Source of the DNA: Nepenthes gracilis
Lineage: Eukaryota > Streptophyta > Magnoliopsida > Caryophyllales > Nepenthaceae
Direction of reading: 5' to 3'
Assembly: GCA_033239525.1 (NCBI GenBank)
Contig: BSYO01000031.1
Span: forward strand, 3,070,467-3,134,466
Length of the DNA: 64,000 bases
How positions within the stretch are numbered: the stretch's first letter is position 1; the number at the start of each line of letters is the position of its first letter. Shown in pieces: positions 35,547 to 47,533 of the stretch. A program made the position numbers and the translations under genes. The notes beneath the pieces were generated by a model. The model made no database searches, was not told the origin of the DNA, and worked only from the letters and a program-made list of their open reading frames with translations.

Positions 35547-37295
35547 ATGATTACCCCTGGTGAGGAGAGAGAGCTGTACGTGGAGTTTAACATTCCACGT
35601 GAGATCGTCCCTGTGATACCCAGTGAGCACGACAGGGCCTGCTTTCCTCATCGGGACTACATCACCGTGTATGAGATTCACCTGAGGAGTGGGCTTCGCA
35701 TCCCTATTCCAAAGGAGCTGTTGGACATGTTTACAGCGCTCCAAGATCCCATCTCACGATTCCACGCCAATGCCGTGTGCTTCCTCTACACACTTTGCAT
35801 CTTTCTGCGCTAGCATCCACGGATGCTAATGAAGGAGGCAGTTAGGGTGATATTTCGATTCACCCAGAGTGAGAACTTGATCTCCCTTTCCCCCAAAGAC
35901 CTTCCTGTCAGCGAGGCCATCTATGATTTGCTATAAAATTGGAAGGACTGTTACTTCTTCGTGTGTGTTAGTGACTCATGGCCCTTGTCTTAGGATTGGG
36001 GTAAGATCCCCAGGATTTTCATCGGGACGCCCAGGAGTGATGAGGTGGAGGCCGTGAAGCCACTGCTGGCGCTGGTGAGGAAATACCCTGACGAGTTTAG
36101 GAGGGATCACCTGGTTTCCAGAGGGGAAGCCAAGAAAGCTCGCTGTGGTCCTCCTCAGGTTCAAAAGATCAGACTACCGCCGGATGCCTCATGGTGCAAG
36201 AGGAAAGCTAGCACCATTTCCATCGATACAGCCGGCGCACTTTCCACCGGCGATGCTCCCAGCAGTCCAAGGCGAAAGAGGGTTGCGACGTTAGTGCCTT
36301 CTTCCTCATCCTCAACAAAGCCGGGTTACGTAACAGTCAGACGGCTTGCTGGAGCCGACGAACGCTCCGGAGTAGAGGTGGCTATGAAGGAGTACAAGGC
36401 CATGTTGTGCACCGCCGCAAGTGGTGTGGTCATTGCGTTACCGCAGCCGATGGGTTTGGCGGCGCAAGCCGCACTGATGGAGCAGCCACCTGCAACCACA
36501 AGGAAGGAGCTGACTGATAAGCCGCAAGCTTAGCTAGATGAGCCAGCCTTGGAGCCGCTTCCTGCACCTGATGAGCCAGTTGCTGGAGAGCCGCTTCCTG
36601 CACCCGTTGGACTAGCTACTAGAGAGCCACTTTCTGCGCTTGATGACCCAGCCACCAGAGAGCTTTTTGAGGCAGCTGACCTCAGTGCTGAATTGGAAGA
36701 GGAGATTGCTGCTGAGGCTCCAGCGGAGCGTGCTGAGGTGGCTGCCGCTCCCGGTCCTCTGCTATCAGCTTCAAGGTCACAGAGTAGGCCAGAGAGGAGG
36801 CAACAAAAAGTCTAGCTGGTAACTTTTTGAAGTTTCCCTTCTATTCTTCCTTTTCCGTTATAGTTTAACTCCTTTAATTTCTGGCAAGAGGCGAAAGTTG
36901 TGAGCACAGTGGGTAAGGCACTGCATCAACAGGACCTGGTAATTCAGGATCGGGAGGAAGAGATTGTCTGGTTCGAGGAGAAGATGAACTTATTGAGACC
37001 CTAGCACTAGGAGGAGAAGGTCGCTCTCCAGTCAGAATTGTTTGAGTTGAGAGCAAGAAATGAGAGACTGGAAGAGGAGGTTGCCAGGACTACAGGGCAT
37101 ACCAACGAGCTCCTGAGAAAGATAGTATCATTAGAGAATGAGCTGTCCACTTGCATATGCCCTCATGAGGTTTCTCAGGCACTGTGGGCACGGTTATGGG
37201 AAGGCATCAACATCAGCCGTCGTATCGTCCATCTGGTGGATCCTGATTTTCCCATTGGTGTCCTTAACCCTGTGAACCATACTGTCTGGCGATGA
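35547..37295 (+). pseudogene. Tat-2 opposite-strand extra ORF (Transposase_28-like)
   Basis: It starts MITPGEERELYVEFNIP and contains YITVYEIHLRSGLRIPIPKE and RFHANAVCFLYTLCIF, the Transposase_28 'putative gypsy-type transposon' domain. After a stop at 35811 the frame resumes (VRVIFRFTQSENL, NWKDCYFFV). A Pro/Ala/Glu-rich linker at 36535-36815 has repeated EPLPAPDEPVAGEPLPAP-like units. A probable 70-bp intron (36819-36888, GTAACT to CTGGCAAG) precedes a coiled coil (FELRARNERLEEEVARTTG, NELLRKIVSLENEL). AATAAA follows at 37426-37431. It lies opposite to gag-pol. Its role is unknown; the copy is broken by two or more stops. Confidence 0.75.
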
Positions 37296-37795
37296 GAGAG
37301 CCTTGTGGACCAGTCCCAAAGTGTGTGAGGGCCTTTCCCGCCTCCTCTAGGGAGCTTTGCTCCTTAGATTTTGTATCCCTTATTTTTTACCTTTTAATGT
37401 AATTTGTAAGAATAATTTTGTCATCAATAAAATAGTTGTTTTACTAACATACTACGTTCCATAACTTTCATTTCATTAGCTATTCCTTTAGCTATTTGTT
37501 CTTTATATTAGTGTGCCTACTTGGTGCACCTTGTGCAAGTTAGCCATTTGTCCCGCAACATTAGAGACATCTGCTGTGCTCTCAAACGGATTTAAATCCT
37601 CAAGGAGATATCAGGGTAAATCCTAAAATCATATCAAGCTGATCGTGAGTTGAGGCTTGAGTGACACTGCCCATGTTTGATCTTGGGTGGCCGACTTTAG
37701 ACGGAGCACTTGCTCCTGGGATGTTGATCGTCGTAGACTGACAGCATTAACTCCTGTTGGAGGAGATCATCACGCTTATCGCTTAAGCCGACTAA

Positions 37796-38010
37796 GGTTT
37801 AGAGTTAGACTGCGAGTAGGCCACTTGGATAACCAATATTTAATTCGACCGCTCATGAGCCGCTTAAATGACTAGGGTTTAATTCGACTATTTACTGGCC
37901 GCTTGGATGACCAGGGTTTAATTATACCACTTACGGGTTACCTGGATAACCAAAGTTTAATTCGATCGCTTACGGGCTACCAAGATGACCAGAGTTTAAT
38001 TACGAATGGA
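37796..38010. repeat. Tandem array, 39-bp unit, about 5.5 copies (Tat-2)
   Basis: Units start near 37796, 37836, 37875, 37914, 37953 and 37992 with a 39-bp step (40 once). The consensus is GGTTTAATTCGACCGCTTAC then GGGCCGCTTGGATGACCAG. It lies between the AATAAA of the opposite-strand ORF (37426) and the AATAAA of gag-pol (38137-38142, minus). Confidence 0.85.
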
Positions 38011-38199
38011 TAAAAACTCGTCCGATTTAAGGACAGTCTAGGTCGTTTATTTCATGCAACCTGCAAACAGGCATTCATATGGAAGAAAAGGAGAGAAAAG
38101 ACATACAACATAATGCAAGTGCAAAAGAACTTTTCTTTTATTAATGACAATGTAATGTTACAAGCATGCTTATACCACACAAATGACCTACCTGGGTTC

Positions 38200-39350
38200 T
38201 CACTGGAAGTAGCACTTTAGGTGGATCGCGTTCCACCTTCGTGGGACCAATTTGCCGTTCTGGGTTCGAAATTTGAATGCTCCATTCTGCAAGACAGCTG
38301 AGACTAGAAAAGGACCTTTCCAATTAGGAAAAAGTTTGTTCCGATTGACGGTTTTACCCATAGCATCTATGTTTCGCAAGACCAAATCCCCAATTTCAAA
38401 TGGCCGCGCTTTCACTTTCTTGTTATAATAGCGAGCGACTTGTTACTAGTAGGCTGCAGTCCGCATCTTGGTAGCGTCACGGGCTTCCTCTAGCAAGTCT
38501 AGGTGTTCCCTGCGTTTCTGTGAGTTACCAAGTGGGTCGAAAGTTTTGAACCTTAGACTTGGAGCCCGATCTCAATTGGAATTACCGCTTTAATCTCGTA
38601 CCAGAGATTGAAGGGTTCCTTTGGAGTCGTCCGATATGACAATAGGACGGAGGGCAGCTCGTCAACCCAGGAGCTCCTTGCATCCTCCAACTTGGTCTTC
38701 AGACCGTGGAGTAGAATACGATTGGTGACCTCTAGCTATCCATTTGCTTGGGTATGCCACCGAAACATGGGTCAATTTGATGCCGAGATTGATGTAATAC
38801 TTGTTGATGCATTTTCTCGATAATTGGGTTACGTTGTTAGTCACGATAACCTCGGAAATGCCAAATCTGGACACTATGCTCTGGCGGATGAATTCTAAAG
38901 CATTATGCTCGGTGATCTTGGTCAGCGAAGCGGCCTCAACCAACATGGTGTAGTCAATGCCTGCGATGATGAACTTCCTTTACCCAATTGCGATGAAAAA
39001 TGGGTCGAGAATATCGAGCTCTCATTGCGTGAAAGGCTAAGGAGCTCGGAGGGATCTCAACTTGACAGGTGATTGGTGGTGAAGATTCCATGGAGCCGGC
39101 AATTCTCACACTTCTTCACAAATTTCAGGGTGTCCTTCATCATTGGCCAATAATATCCCTAGCGCATGACTTTGAACGCTAGGTTTTTGTTGTCTATATG
39201 TAATCCACATATCCTAAGGTGAACTTCGCTCAAAGTATAGTTAGCCTGATTGAGGTAAGGTACCGCAAGTACGGAGTCGAGTAGTCACGACGATAGAGCC
39301 GTCCATCAACTATGGTGTACCAGCCAGTCGTCTTTTTTATCCGCTTGGCT
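38200..39350 (-). pseudogene. Tat-2 integrase remnant
   Basis: Read on minus: a zinc-finger remnant (CENCRLHGIF, near 39105), then the core at 38662-38946, where the second catalytic block reads VTNNVTQL instead of the usual VTDNGTQF, losing the Asp. The C-terminal part at 38200-38415 is KARPFEIGDLVLRNIDAMGK and NWKGPFLVSAVLQNGAFKFR, ending HLKCYFQ and a stop. No chromodomain follows. The enzyme is dead in this copy. Confidence 0.8.
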
Positions 39351-42072
39351 TCGTCCATGTTCTCTGGGTAGTGCCCCATCCACCGATATCTCTAATAATG
39401 TGGCATCTAGTTTTCGACGTTGGAGACTTGCATCGCTTACTGTTCCTCTATACTGGGAGTGCTCAAAACCTCCATCATGTCCCTCGAATACTACTCTGGA
39501 TCGTTAGCCGCCGCTGCACTAGCAAGCCGGGTTGGCCTTCCAATTTCAGTTTTGGGGACGTGGACCAGGTTCAACTTTTCAAATCTCCGTATGGCATCCT
39601 TCGACTTAGTTAGGTATTTGGCCAAGAGAAGGTTACATACCTCGAAACTCCCATTGACTTGGTTAACAACTAGTACCGAGTAATTGTAGACGGTTAACCG
39701 CCTAACTAAGCACTCTTTGGCTAGCCATAATCCGGCCAACAAGGCTTCATACTCAGCGATATTATTAGTGGCCGAAAAGTCGAGTTTGAGGGAGTACTTC
39801 ACTTTAAACCCATCTGGGGTCCTTAGGGACCACTCAAAGATCTTTGCTCGAACTCGACGAACCATCCATGTTGAGAATCCATTCCAGTTCTTCTGGGTGG
39901 TGACACGTGTCCTCTGTGAGGTGCTCATCAACAATTGAGGCTGTGGTATCGACGATGAAAGCCGCTAGAGCCTGCTCCTTAATAGCTGGCTTGGGTCGGA
40001 ATTCAATGTCAAAATCTATTAACTCGACAGCTCACTTAACCAGCCGTTCAGAAATGTCAGGTTTTTAGAGGATACCCTTCAGTGGCTGGTCGATCAGGAT
40101 AACCATGCGATGAGTTTGAAAATACAGTCTCAGCTTGCGGGCTGAAAAAACAAGTGCCAAAGCTAGCTTCTCAGCGAGCGGGTAGCGTGTCTCTACCCCG
40201 GTCAACATCTTACTCACACAGTAGACTGGCGGTTGAGAGTTGGAGTCTTGGCGAATAATAATAGAGCTAAGAGTCACTCTTAACACCGGCAAGTAAAGGT
40301 ATAACTTTTCTCCGTCTCTGGAGGACATCAACAATGGCAGACTTGCCAAATACTACTTTAACTTATCAAAGGCTGTCTGGCACTCTACAGTCCATTGGAA
40401 GCCGTTTGCTTTAATCCCTCTCAGAACCTTAAAGAAAGGCTGATACTTATCCGCCGAATTTGTCAAGAAACGGGACAAGGTTGCCAGTAGTTTAGTTAGC
40501 CTCTGGATTTCCTTGACACTCCGCGACAGAGACGTGTCCATGAGGGCTTTGATTTTCTCTGAGTTTGCTTCGATCTCTCACTAAGAGACGATGAAACCCA
40601 GGAACTTTCTTGAGGAAACTCCAAATATGCACATTGAAGGATTTAAATTCATCTGATGCGCACAGAGTACCTCGAAGGACTCAACCAAATCGCGAATATG
40701 GTCGCTGCTAGTCTTACTTTTAACGAGCATATCGTCGATATACACCTCCATATTACTGAAGATCTGCTTCTCAAATATCTTGTTCACGAGCCTTTGATAA
40801 ATGACACATGCGTTCTTCAAATTGAAAGGCATGACCTTATAACAATAGGTACCTTGGTCGGTCATGAACAATGTGTGCTTATTATCCTCGGGGCTCATCC
40901 ATGAACTCAACAACTCGTGTGCAGAAGTTGAATCCACCAACATGCCAATCCTGGGTAATGGGAAGTGTCTTTTGGGTAGGCTTTGTTGACGTTGATGAAG
41001 TGGACGCATATCCGCCATTTTTCGCTGGTTTTATTTACCAAAACGATGTTGGAGAGCCAATCCGGATGCTAGACATCTCTGATGAAGCCGGCGTTTAGAA
41101 ATTTCTTTACTTCTTCTCGGATAGAGACGAGCTCATTCACTGAATGGTTCCTCCGCTTTTGCTTAATGGGCTTACGACTAGGATCGAGACTCAACTTATG
41201 GACCATTACTCCAACCGGGATTCCAGGCATGTCAGCGAGTGTCCACGCAAAGATATCAGCATTCTGTCTCAAGAACGCCATCAGCTCGTCACGCAGTGGT
41301 CCGGTGAGTGAGCCCTCAATCTGAACACACCTTTCCGATTCATTCAGATTTAGTGGTACTAAGTCAGTTTTTTCGCCGGGTTACACTTGCTGCAAGATTG
41401 TCTCGTCTCAGTGGTCTAGCTCTCTTGTAGGCCATCCGCTACTGCTTGGCGCAATTTGGGACATATAACATACCCGCCCAGTCACTTAGTCACTTAGCAC
41501 TTTGCTGATACCGCATGCTGTTGGAAATATTATTTTTAAATGCAATATCAAAGTGACGGCTCTGAACGTTGCTACGCACGACCTGCTTAGGATAGCGTTG
41601 TATACGGAGGGTAAATCAACGATCAATAAGGTTCATGTATGACTCGTCGTTCTAGGGTACGTGCCTATGGTGACCTCCAACTGTATCGTTCCTTGGACAT
41701 CCACAGGCTCATTGTCTAGGTCGTACAGTGGCCATTCGACAAGTTTTAATTGATTCTTTTTTAATCCATATTTAAAGAAAGTATCGAGATAGAACAAATC
41801 TTTGGAGCTTCCATTATTAACAAAAATTCGTTTCAATTGGTAATCCATGGTACCATCCGAAACGAGTGTAGATACAACAAAGAGATCGACATGTGGAAAA
41901 GTTACATGATTTTTGTCACTATCACTAAAACTAATGATATTTTCTTATATCTTCTACTTCTTCCACCCAACTTACCGTTCCTTGTAATCCACTTGGATCT
42001 TGGCTGGTCGTGTCGTGATCATGTTGACCACGTCGGCCACGACTCGGTTTCGTGGTTAGGATGGATCTAGTC

Positions 42073-43549
42073 TGTGAGGTCTTGGACCCGAAACATGATA
42101 ATTTGGGATTAAAAAAATGATAATAATTAAGATAAGGTTAAATATGCATGAAAGAATGTGGATTGGAAGTAAAAATGTGAAAAAATTATCAAAGTCCAAC
42201 AAAACAGCAAGGTGGCGCCTGCCGTCCGCCCGAGGCGCGGCAGCGAGCGCTTGGCAGCAACCCTGTGCTCGCCGCGCGCTCGAGCGCAGGCACGATGTTA
42301 ACCCCCCTCCCCGCATTCTAATCCAATTTTGTTTTAATTGAATGGAGGGGGGTTTTGGGAGCAGTAGCAACAACACGAGCGAGAAGAAGGGGAGAAGGGA
42401 AGAGGGAAGGAAAAATCACTCATTCTGATCCGCTCCGGGTGAAATTAACGGTAGATCGAACTCAGACAAGTGTACTTCGGATGTTATTTACTGTTTTTAT
42501 AGTGTTTTAACATCTCAAACATAGTATTTATACCTTAAATCCATGGTTCGGTATGTTTACTATAAATAATACATGTTTCTCATGATTAATCGAACAGATT
42601 TTGTGTTTACTAGTATATACTGATAATATGCCTCTGATTTCGTATAAATACATGTGTTCATTATTAATTTGTCGTTCAAAAGATTTTGTAAAACCCTAAG
42701 TGCGAAAATAAGAAAATTTAATGATTTTAATCTAAGATTTCTATTATATAAAAGTTAATTTGTCATGTGATAATGTCCAATATATGATTTCTGTTTGAAA
42801 AGTCAACACTGATTTATACGGCTGAATTTCTGAAAGATCTAAACTGTTACTACTTGTTCTGAAAATAAATCTGAAGAGTTACTGTAAATTTCTAACTAAC
42901 TTTTGAAACTGAAAGGGGTTTTCAGTTAAAAAATAATAAGAAAATATATTTTCGATATCTTGTTATTTAGGACAAATCGATATATAAATAAAGTTAGGTT
43001 CTCGATACGCGCTTTAAATATTATGGTAGTAATCGAGGATAATTTCATCCATGAAATTGTATGTAGTCCGTCCTTCCTCAGGGCGTTAACCTAGAGGGTA
43101 GTTACTATTATTGACCAGTATTTCTGTTCTGATCCAATAAGATGGGATTCTTCTGTTTCTATTTTTAGCATTTGATTATGTGGAATGAACACAATCTATC
43201 CTCGATTATTCGTCCCCTCCGCTAATCGAGTCTACTGGTAGGGTCCTTTACTGATAGAAAAGAAATTTTCTATAAATTATAAAGTTGAGACTGATTTTGA
43301 TTTCTGAGCAATGGATAAGATGGAAAACTGAGATCCTATGTATATGTGTTGTAGGATGAGATGATGATATCTGCGTAGTTGTGTGCTTGATTTAAGTTAT
43401 TTGATACAGGTTGTACTTTTGATTTCCCTCCAATTATAGAGGAAACTCTTCTAAAAATTCTACAGTAATTATATGTTTTGAATTTATGATTTTAATTTCT
43501 ATTTCTATTTTGATGAAAGTTTCTAAGAAAAAAAATCCGTTCTATCACA
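42073..43549. mobile_element. Solo LTR nested in Tat-2 gag
   Basis: This 1477-bp block starts TGTGAGGTCTTGGACCCG and ends TTCTATCACA, with TGTGA/TCACA inverted ends. TAGTC (42068-42072) and TGGTC (43550-43554) flank it, a one-mismatch 5-bp target duplication. It splits the gag end (43550 rightwards) from the protease. The terminal motifs suggest a minus-oriented gypsy LTR. No PBS, polypurine tract or second copy is in the window, as expected after LTR-LTR recombination. Confidence 0.82.
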
Positions 43550-45155
43550 TGGTCATTTCCCGCCTGAGGTGTCAAAACTCTGCATAGGGTTTCTGACGAA
43601 CCTGGTGAGATAGCCTCTCCAGATGAGCTCCTCAATCTCCCGCTGGAGCACCTTGCAATCCTCCTTGGTGTGTCCCGGAGATCAATAAAAATCACAGCAC
43701 TTAGTTGGATTTTCTCTCTCTGCACTCTTCAGCAGTTTTGGCCATCTTAGGAACTTTTCACTACAGATCTATATGAAGACGTTGGTCTGTGTGTCGTTGA
43801 TGAGAGTCAGGTTGATTGGCCTGTACTCCTTATGGTCCACTGCTCTTGTCCTGTGCTACTTCTTACAGGGATTGTTGCCGTTACCATTCTTCCTCTTTCC
43901 ATCAGCTAGGAAAGAGAGAGGCTGGTCGGTCATCTTGGGACACTTCGCCTCATTATCCTCCTCGGCAGTTGCGTAGGCCCTGGTGATAGACTCCGCTTCT
44001 CAGAAGATCTGCGGGTTCTTGTGGGCTAGGTGCTTGAAGAAATCCTCATGCGTTAAGGTTGAGATAAGCTTCATCTCCTCTGTGAGTATGTGAATCCTCC
44101 TGACCTCTGTTGGGAAGTGCTCTAGAAACTTCCTTGAATTCTCTCCTTGTCTCTGCTTGATGTGGAAGAGATACCACGGCTATTTCTCTTCTCGGCGGCT
44201 AGAAACGTACTAGAACAGGAAGAGATTAGTGAGCTTTCGGAAGTTCCGAATCGAGTCTGATGGGAGTCAGTGGAACCAGATCCAAGCATCTCCCTTTAAG
44301 GTGAGCAGGAAGTATCAACACATTTCCGTATCCTCCAGGCCCTGAAGACTCAAATGGGTACGAAAGTGATCCAGGTGGTCCATGGTATTAGTACTCCCAT
44401 CGTAAGAATCCAGTGTCAGCATCTTCGATTTAGCCGGTAATGGGCAGTTCAAGATCTCAGTAGTGAAGGGAGATCTTTCCAGATCTGTGGTATGTTCATT
44501 GTCATCCTTGAATACGCGGTTCTGGATTTCATTAGTTTTTGCCTCCACTCGGGAGGCGTTCCTAAATCCCTTAGAGTTGAGATAAGTCCTCAACTTCGTT
44601 CTTTTCAAGAAGTGTGTAAAATGTAGCTCAAGCTCTGCGCCGATGGATCGCTCGTTCTGGGAGGCTCCCTCCTGAGCCTGAGGCATTGGCTCATTTCAAG
44701 TATATCGGGGGTTCCTTCGTTCTTAGACTCTCATTCGGAGTCCTGTGGCCCAAGCGCCCCTCAAATTTGGGATAACTTTAAGCATTGGAGGTATTCGGAG
44801 TGTAAGAGTTGGCTGGCCTCGCAACTTTCTTAGTCGGCTTCTTCTTCCTCTGACCTCCTCTCCTAGAAGCCTGGTAGGGGCTGTGGAGGGTGGATCCCCC
44901 TACTTCTTCTTACCTTGGCAGTACAAAGTAATCAGGAGCATTTTGTTCATATTGTTCATCTGCTCTGCCAGGTTTTGGAGGAATGGCGCAGGTGTCCCTC
45001 CGACTAGGTTGCCAGCTAAGTGGTCCTCATCGGGAGAAGTGGCATCTCTCGTGGGAATGCTAGCTTAGGCTCTAGTGTTCACCATTATGTCTTATGGTAT
45101 TGGCTTTGTAGAGGAAAGTGTTTGTAGAGATAAAAGTGGTAAGCTTTTTGTTAGT

Positions 45156-45174
45156 TTCATACAGACGGCACCAA
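45156..45174 (-). other. Primer binding site of Tat-2
   Basis: Read on minus directly after the LTR end CGCATCA: TTGGTGCCGTCTGTATGAA. It is close to the TGGCGCCGTCTGTGGGAA site of Tat-type elements and matches the sites at 1057 and 62878. Confidence 0.85.
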
Positions 45175-46173
45175 TGATGCGTCATGAATCCAAACATGAA
45201 TAGATTCAGGTCAAGCTGTCCGTTGAATTCCGGTCTCCCTTCACTTAGTTTCGGGTCCTGTACACCACAACTTCAAACAATAGGTCAAGTGACGGCAAAA
45301 TTTGATTCCACTGAAAATATTCCGACGCTCAAGTCAATAATTGGCCTTCCGAAATGAGAAGGTGAATGCAACAGATACAGTATGAATGCTATGAGTGTTT
45401 TATATAAGTGGATACGTATTTGTGAGATGAGTGACTTAGGTGATTGCTCGTGAGGAACAAAACTTCTCAGCCCAAAGTTTGTTGAGAATTGGAAGCTGAG
45501 AGAGAGAGCGCTAGACAGCTCAAGAGGGATTAAGAACTTTTGAGAGCTTGAGATTGCTTGAAAGCTTTTTGTGGACGCTTTAGTGCATATTTGAGAACGT
45601 GCCTTTGAAGGGAGCTTTTATGGCCTTTTATAGTCATGGCCTTGGACTGTCTTCATTACGCAGAGGGCTGGATGCTCATATTCTGCTAAGGATTGTTGCC
45701 TTTCTTGGCGCAGACGTGAGCGCTTTTCTGACTGTAATGGTCCAAGAAAATAATCTCTTTCATTATGTATTTTATAACTGTTAGGATTTTCAATAGACAG
45801 CGCATGGATTCTGGTGCCTTCCTCCTGGAATGTGCACTGATTCTAGAGATGACCGTTACAGTAAAATTTACCTTTTTGGAGAGGCAAAAAATTAGAGCAG
45901 ATGACTGTTGTGGCTCTGAGATGGACACGTGAACCAACTACTGCTTGGGCCACGCGGGTCTCGGGCCCCAATCGGTTTACTGGCCACCTCACCGGTCCAT
46001 AAAAACGTTGACAGTTCTAGGCTTTAATGGGATGTCTTGCTCATGGGTCTCTGTCGGCCCATTTGCTCTTCATCTGGTCAACGAAAGCATTGACCGTCCA
46101 GACAGAATTGGGCCGTTACGAATTTGGATCGTATCCTTTTTCGTGGGCCAACCCGTTACTATCGTCCCCATCA
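45175..46173 (-). repeat. 5' LTR of Tat-2
   Basis: On the plus strand it runs TGATGCGTCATGAATCC to GTCCCCATCA (999 bp) and matches 33723-34710. The inverted U5 box is at 45306-45336. TATTA follows. The ORFs inside are not genes. Confidence 0.9.
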
Positions 46174-46317
46174 TATTATAAAATTTAAATGGTTTGTTTA
46201 GATATAAAAAGTTAAAAAAATTAAAAATAGTTAGAAAAAATAATTTCTATTATATAGTGAAATTACATAAGCTTTTTCATATAATTTGTTTTCTTGTAAT
46301 TTTTTGTACACACAAAG

Positions 46318-47059
46318 TGTTGCGTCCGGTTAACTCTGGCCATGCGTTAAATCGAGCGCGAGCGGATTTGCAAGCACGCGGACGGACAGGTTGGAGCAAC
46401 ACAAAGTGAGTGGAAGTCGAGTGAAGAGAAAATCACGGGGGCAATGGATGAACACTTCAGTTTACGTGGAAAACCCCTCAATCTGGCGAAGGGTGAAAAA
46501 CCACGGTGGTGGACGTGCAGTTCGAGAAATTTCACTATGATGAAGAGAAAATACAACGATGAATGCCTGGGAAGCTTTTACGTCCTCAGGATGTTACAAC
46601 GCAAGAAATATAACTTCCCTCTTTTCACTCTTCTCTGAAGGGTTTTTGCTAGAGTCTGGTTAGGAGGATCCAGAAGCAAAAGGTCCTTCTTGAGTGAAAG
46701 TGGCGCCGCACGTCGGGGTTGTTCTGCCACCATCGCCACCATGTGGATGCGGGCGTGACATGTGACACTGTCGCGGTCTCAGAGACGGCGTCAGAGGCGC
46801 ATGACCTAAGGTGGTATGGCATGTCAGGAGCCGTTGGTTGCTCATGGCAGCATGCGCTGAGCTGGCATCTGGGTTATTTTGGTCTTTCTGGTGGTCCCCG
46901 TCCCAAATGGGTCTCGGCGTCCGCCCGGGCGGCGCTAAGCGCCTAAACGAGCCGTTTGAATTGGGTCGGGTTTATGGGTCTTTGGGCGGCTTTTTTTTAT
47001 GCGACTTTTTGGAGTCAAGGCCGTCGCGATTTTGGGCCCGTGGATTCCGTAACCCATCA
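46318..47059 (-). repeat. 3' LTR of Tat-3
   Basis: On the plus strand it runs TGTTGCGTCCGGTTAAC to GTAACCCATCA (742 bp). It matches 55101-55871, with many short indels, for example in the GGCATCTGGGTTATTTTGG part. The polypurine tract CGAGCCCCCATG (plus) adjoins it at 47060. Confidence 0.9.
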
Positions 47060-47533
47060 CGAGCCCCCATGTCAAGCGGTTCGAGGACTCAGCCGTTTGA
47101 CATGCCTTGCAAGCATCTTTTCGCCGTCATAGACCGTGGTCTTCGTCTTCTGCTGGCGTGAAAGACGTTCGAGGTCTTCTTGTGAATCACGAAACCTATC
47201 TTTCGCCGCCATTTCCCCTCCTCGTGGAGCATTGAATGCGATGGGCGATGGACGTGACGTCGCCTCGGGAAACCCTAAGGCCTGCACTTGCCTACTGCGT
47301 ATGGGGAGTTGACACGTGGAATGGTCATGATGAGGGCGCCTTTTCACCTTTTCGAAAATTTTTTTAAATCCTTCGTCGTATCCTCATTATTCTTCGCGTT
47401 TTCTTCTTTCTTTCCTTGGCTTTCTCCGAAAACCTTCACGACGCTTTCGCCTTCCTTGCTTGTTGCCGCTGGGCTCCCGGTGTTAAAGATATTGCCTCTT
47501 CCCTTTCTTCGCAAGATCTCGAAGCAGATCGGC

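Larger units (their letters stand above)
38200..45085 (-). pseudogene. Tat-2 broken gag-pol polyprotein
   Basis: The gag start on minus is at 45085 (MVNTRA followed by a stop codon). Further gag: 44315-44686, with DSYDGSTNTMDHLDHFRTHL. The gag end near 43500-43720 has CDFY and GHTKEDCKVLQREIEELIW. After the solo LTR come protease (41633-41848, VNNGSS where VDxGSS is usual), RT (40581-41330, intact YIDD box in EVYIDDMLVKSK), RT-linked RNase H (about 39950-40560), the second RNase H (39491-39934, NNIAEYEALLAGL) and integrase (38200 to about 39350). Frameshifts and stops separate most domains. Confidence 0.87.
33723..46173 (-). mobile_element. Tat-2: full-length Tat element with nested solo LTR
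   Basis: LTRs at 33723-34710 and 45175-46173 share TGATG/CATCA-type ends and flank internal DNA in the order (read on minus) PBS, gag, protease, RT, two RNase H domains, integrase, 39-bp array, opposite-strand extra ORF, 60-bp array, polypurine tract. TATTG (33718-33722) and TATTA (46174-46178) are a one-mismatch target duplication. Gag-pol is broken throughout, and a 1.48 kb solo LTR interrupts gag. This is a Ty3/gypsy Tat-lineage element without chromodomain. Confidence 0.92.

Noticed and set aside
34891..38010. Regular short repeats considered as a CRISPR array
   Set aside because: The units are directly contiguous and degenerate without unique spacers, in a eukaryotic retrotransposon; they are ordinary tandem repeats.
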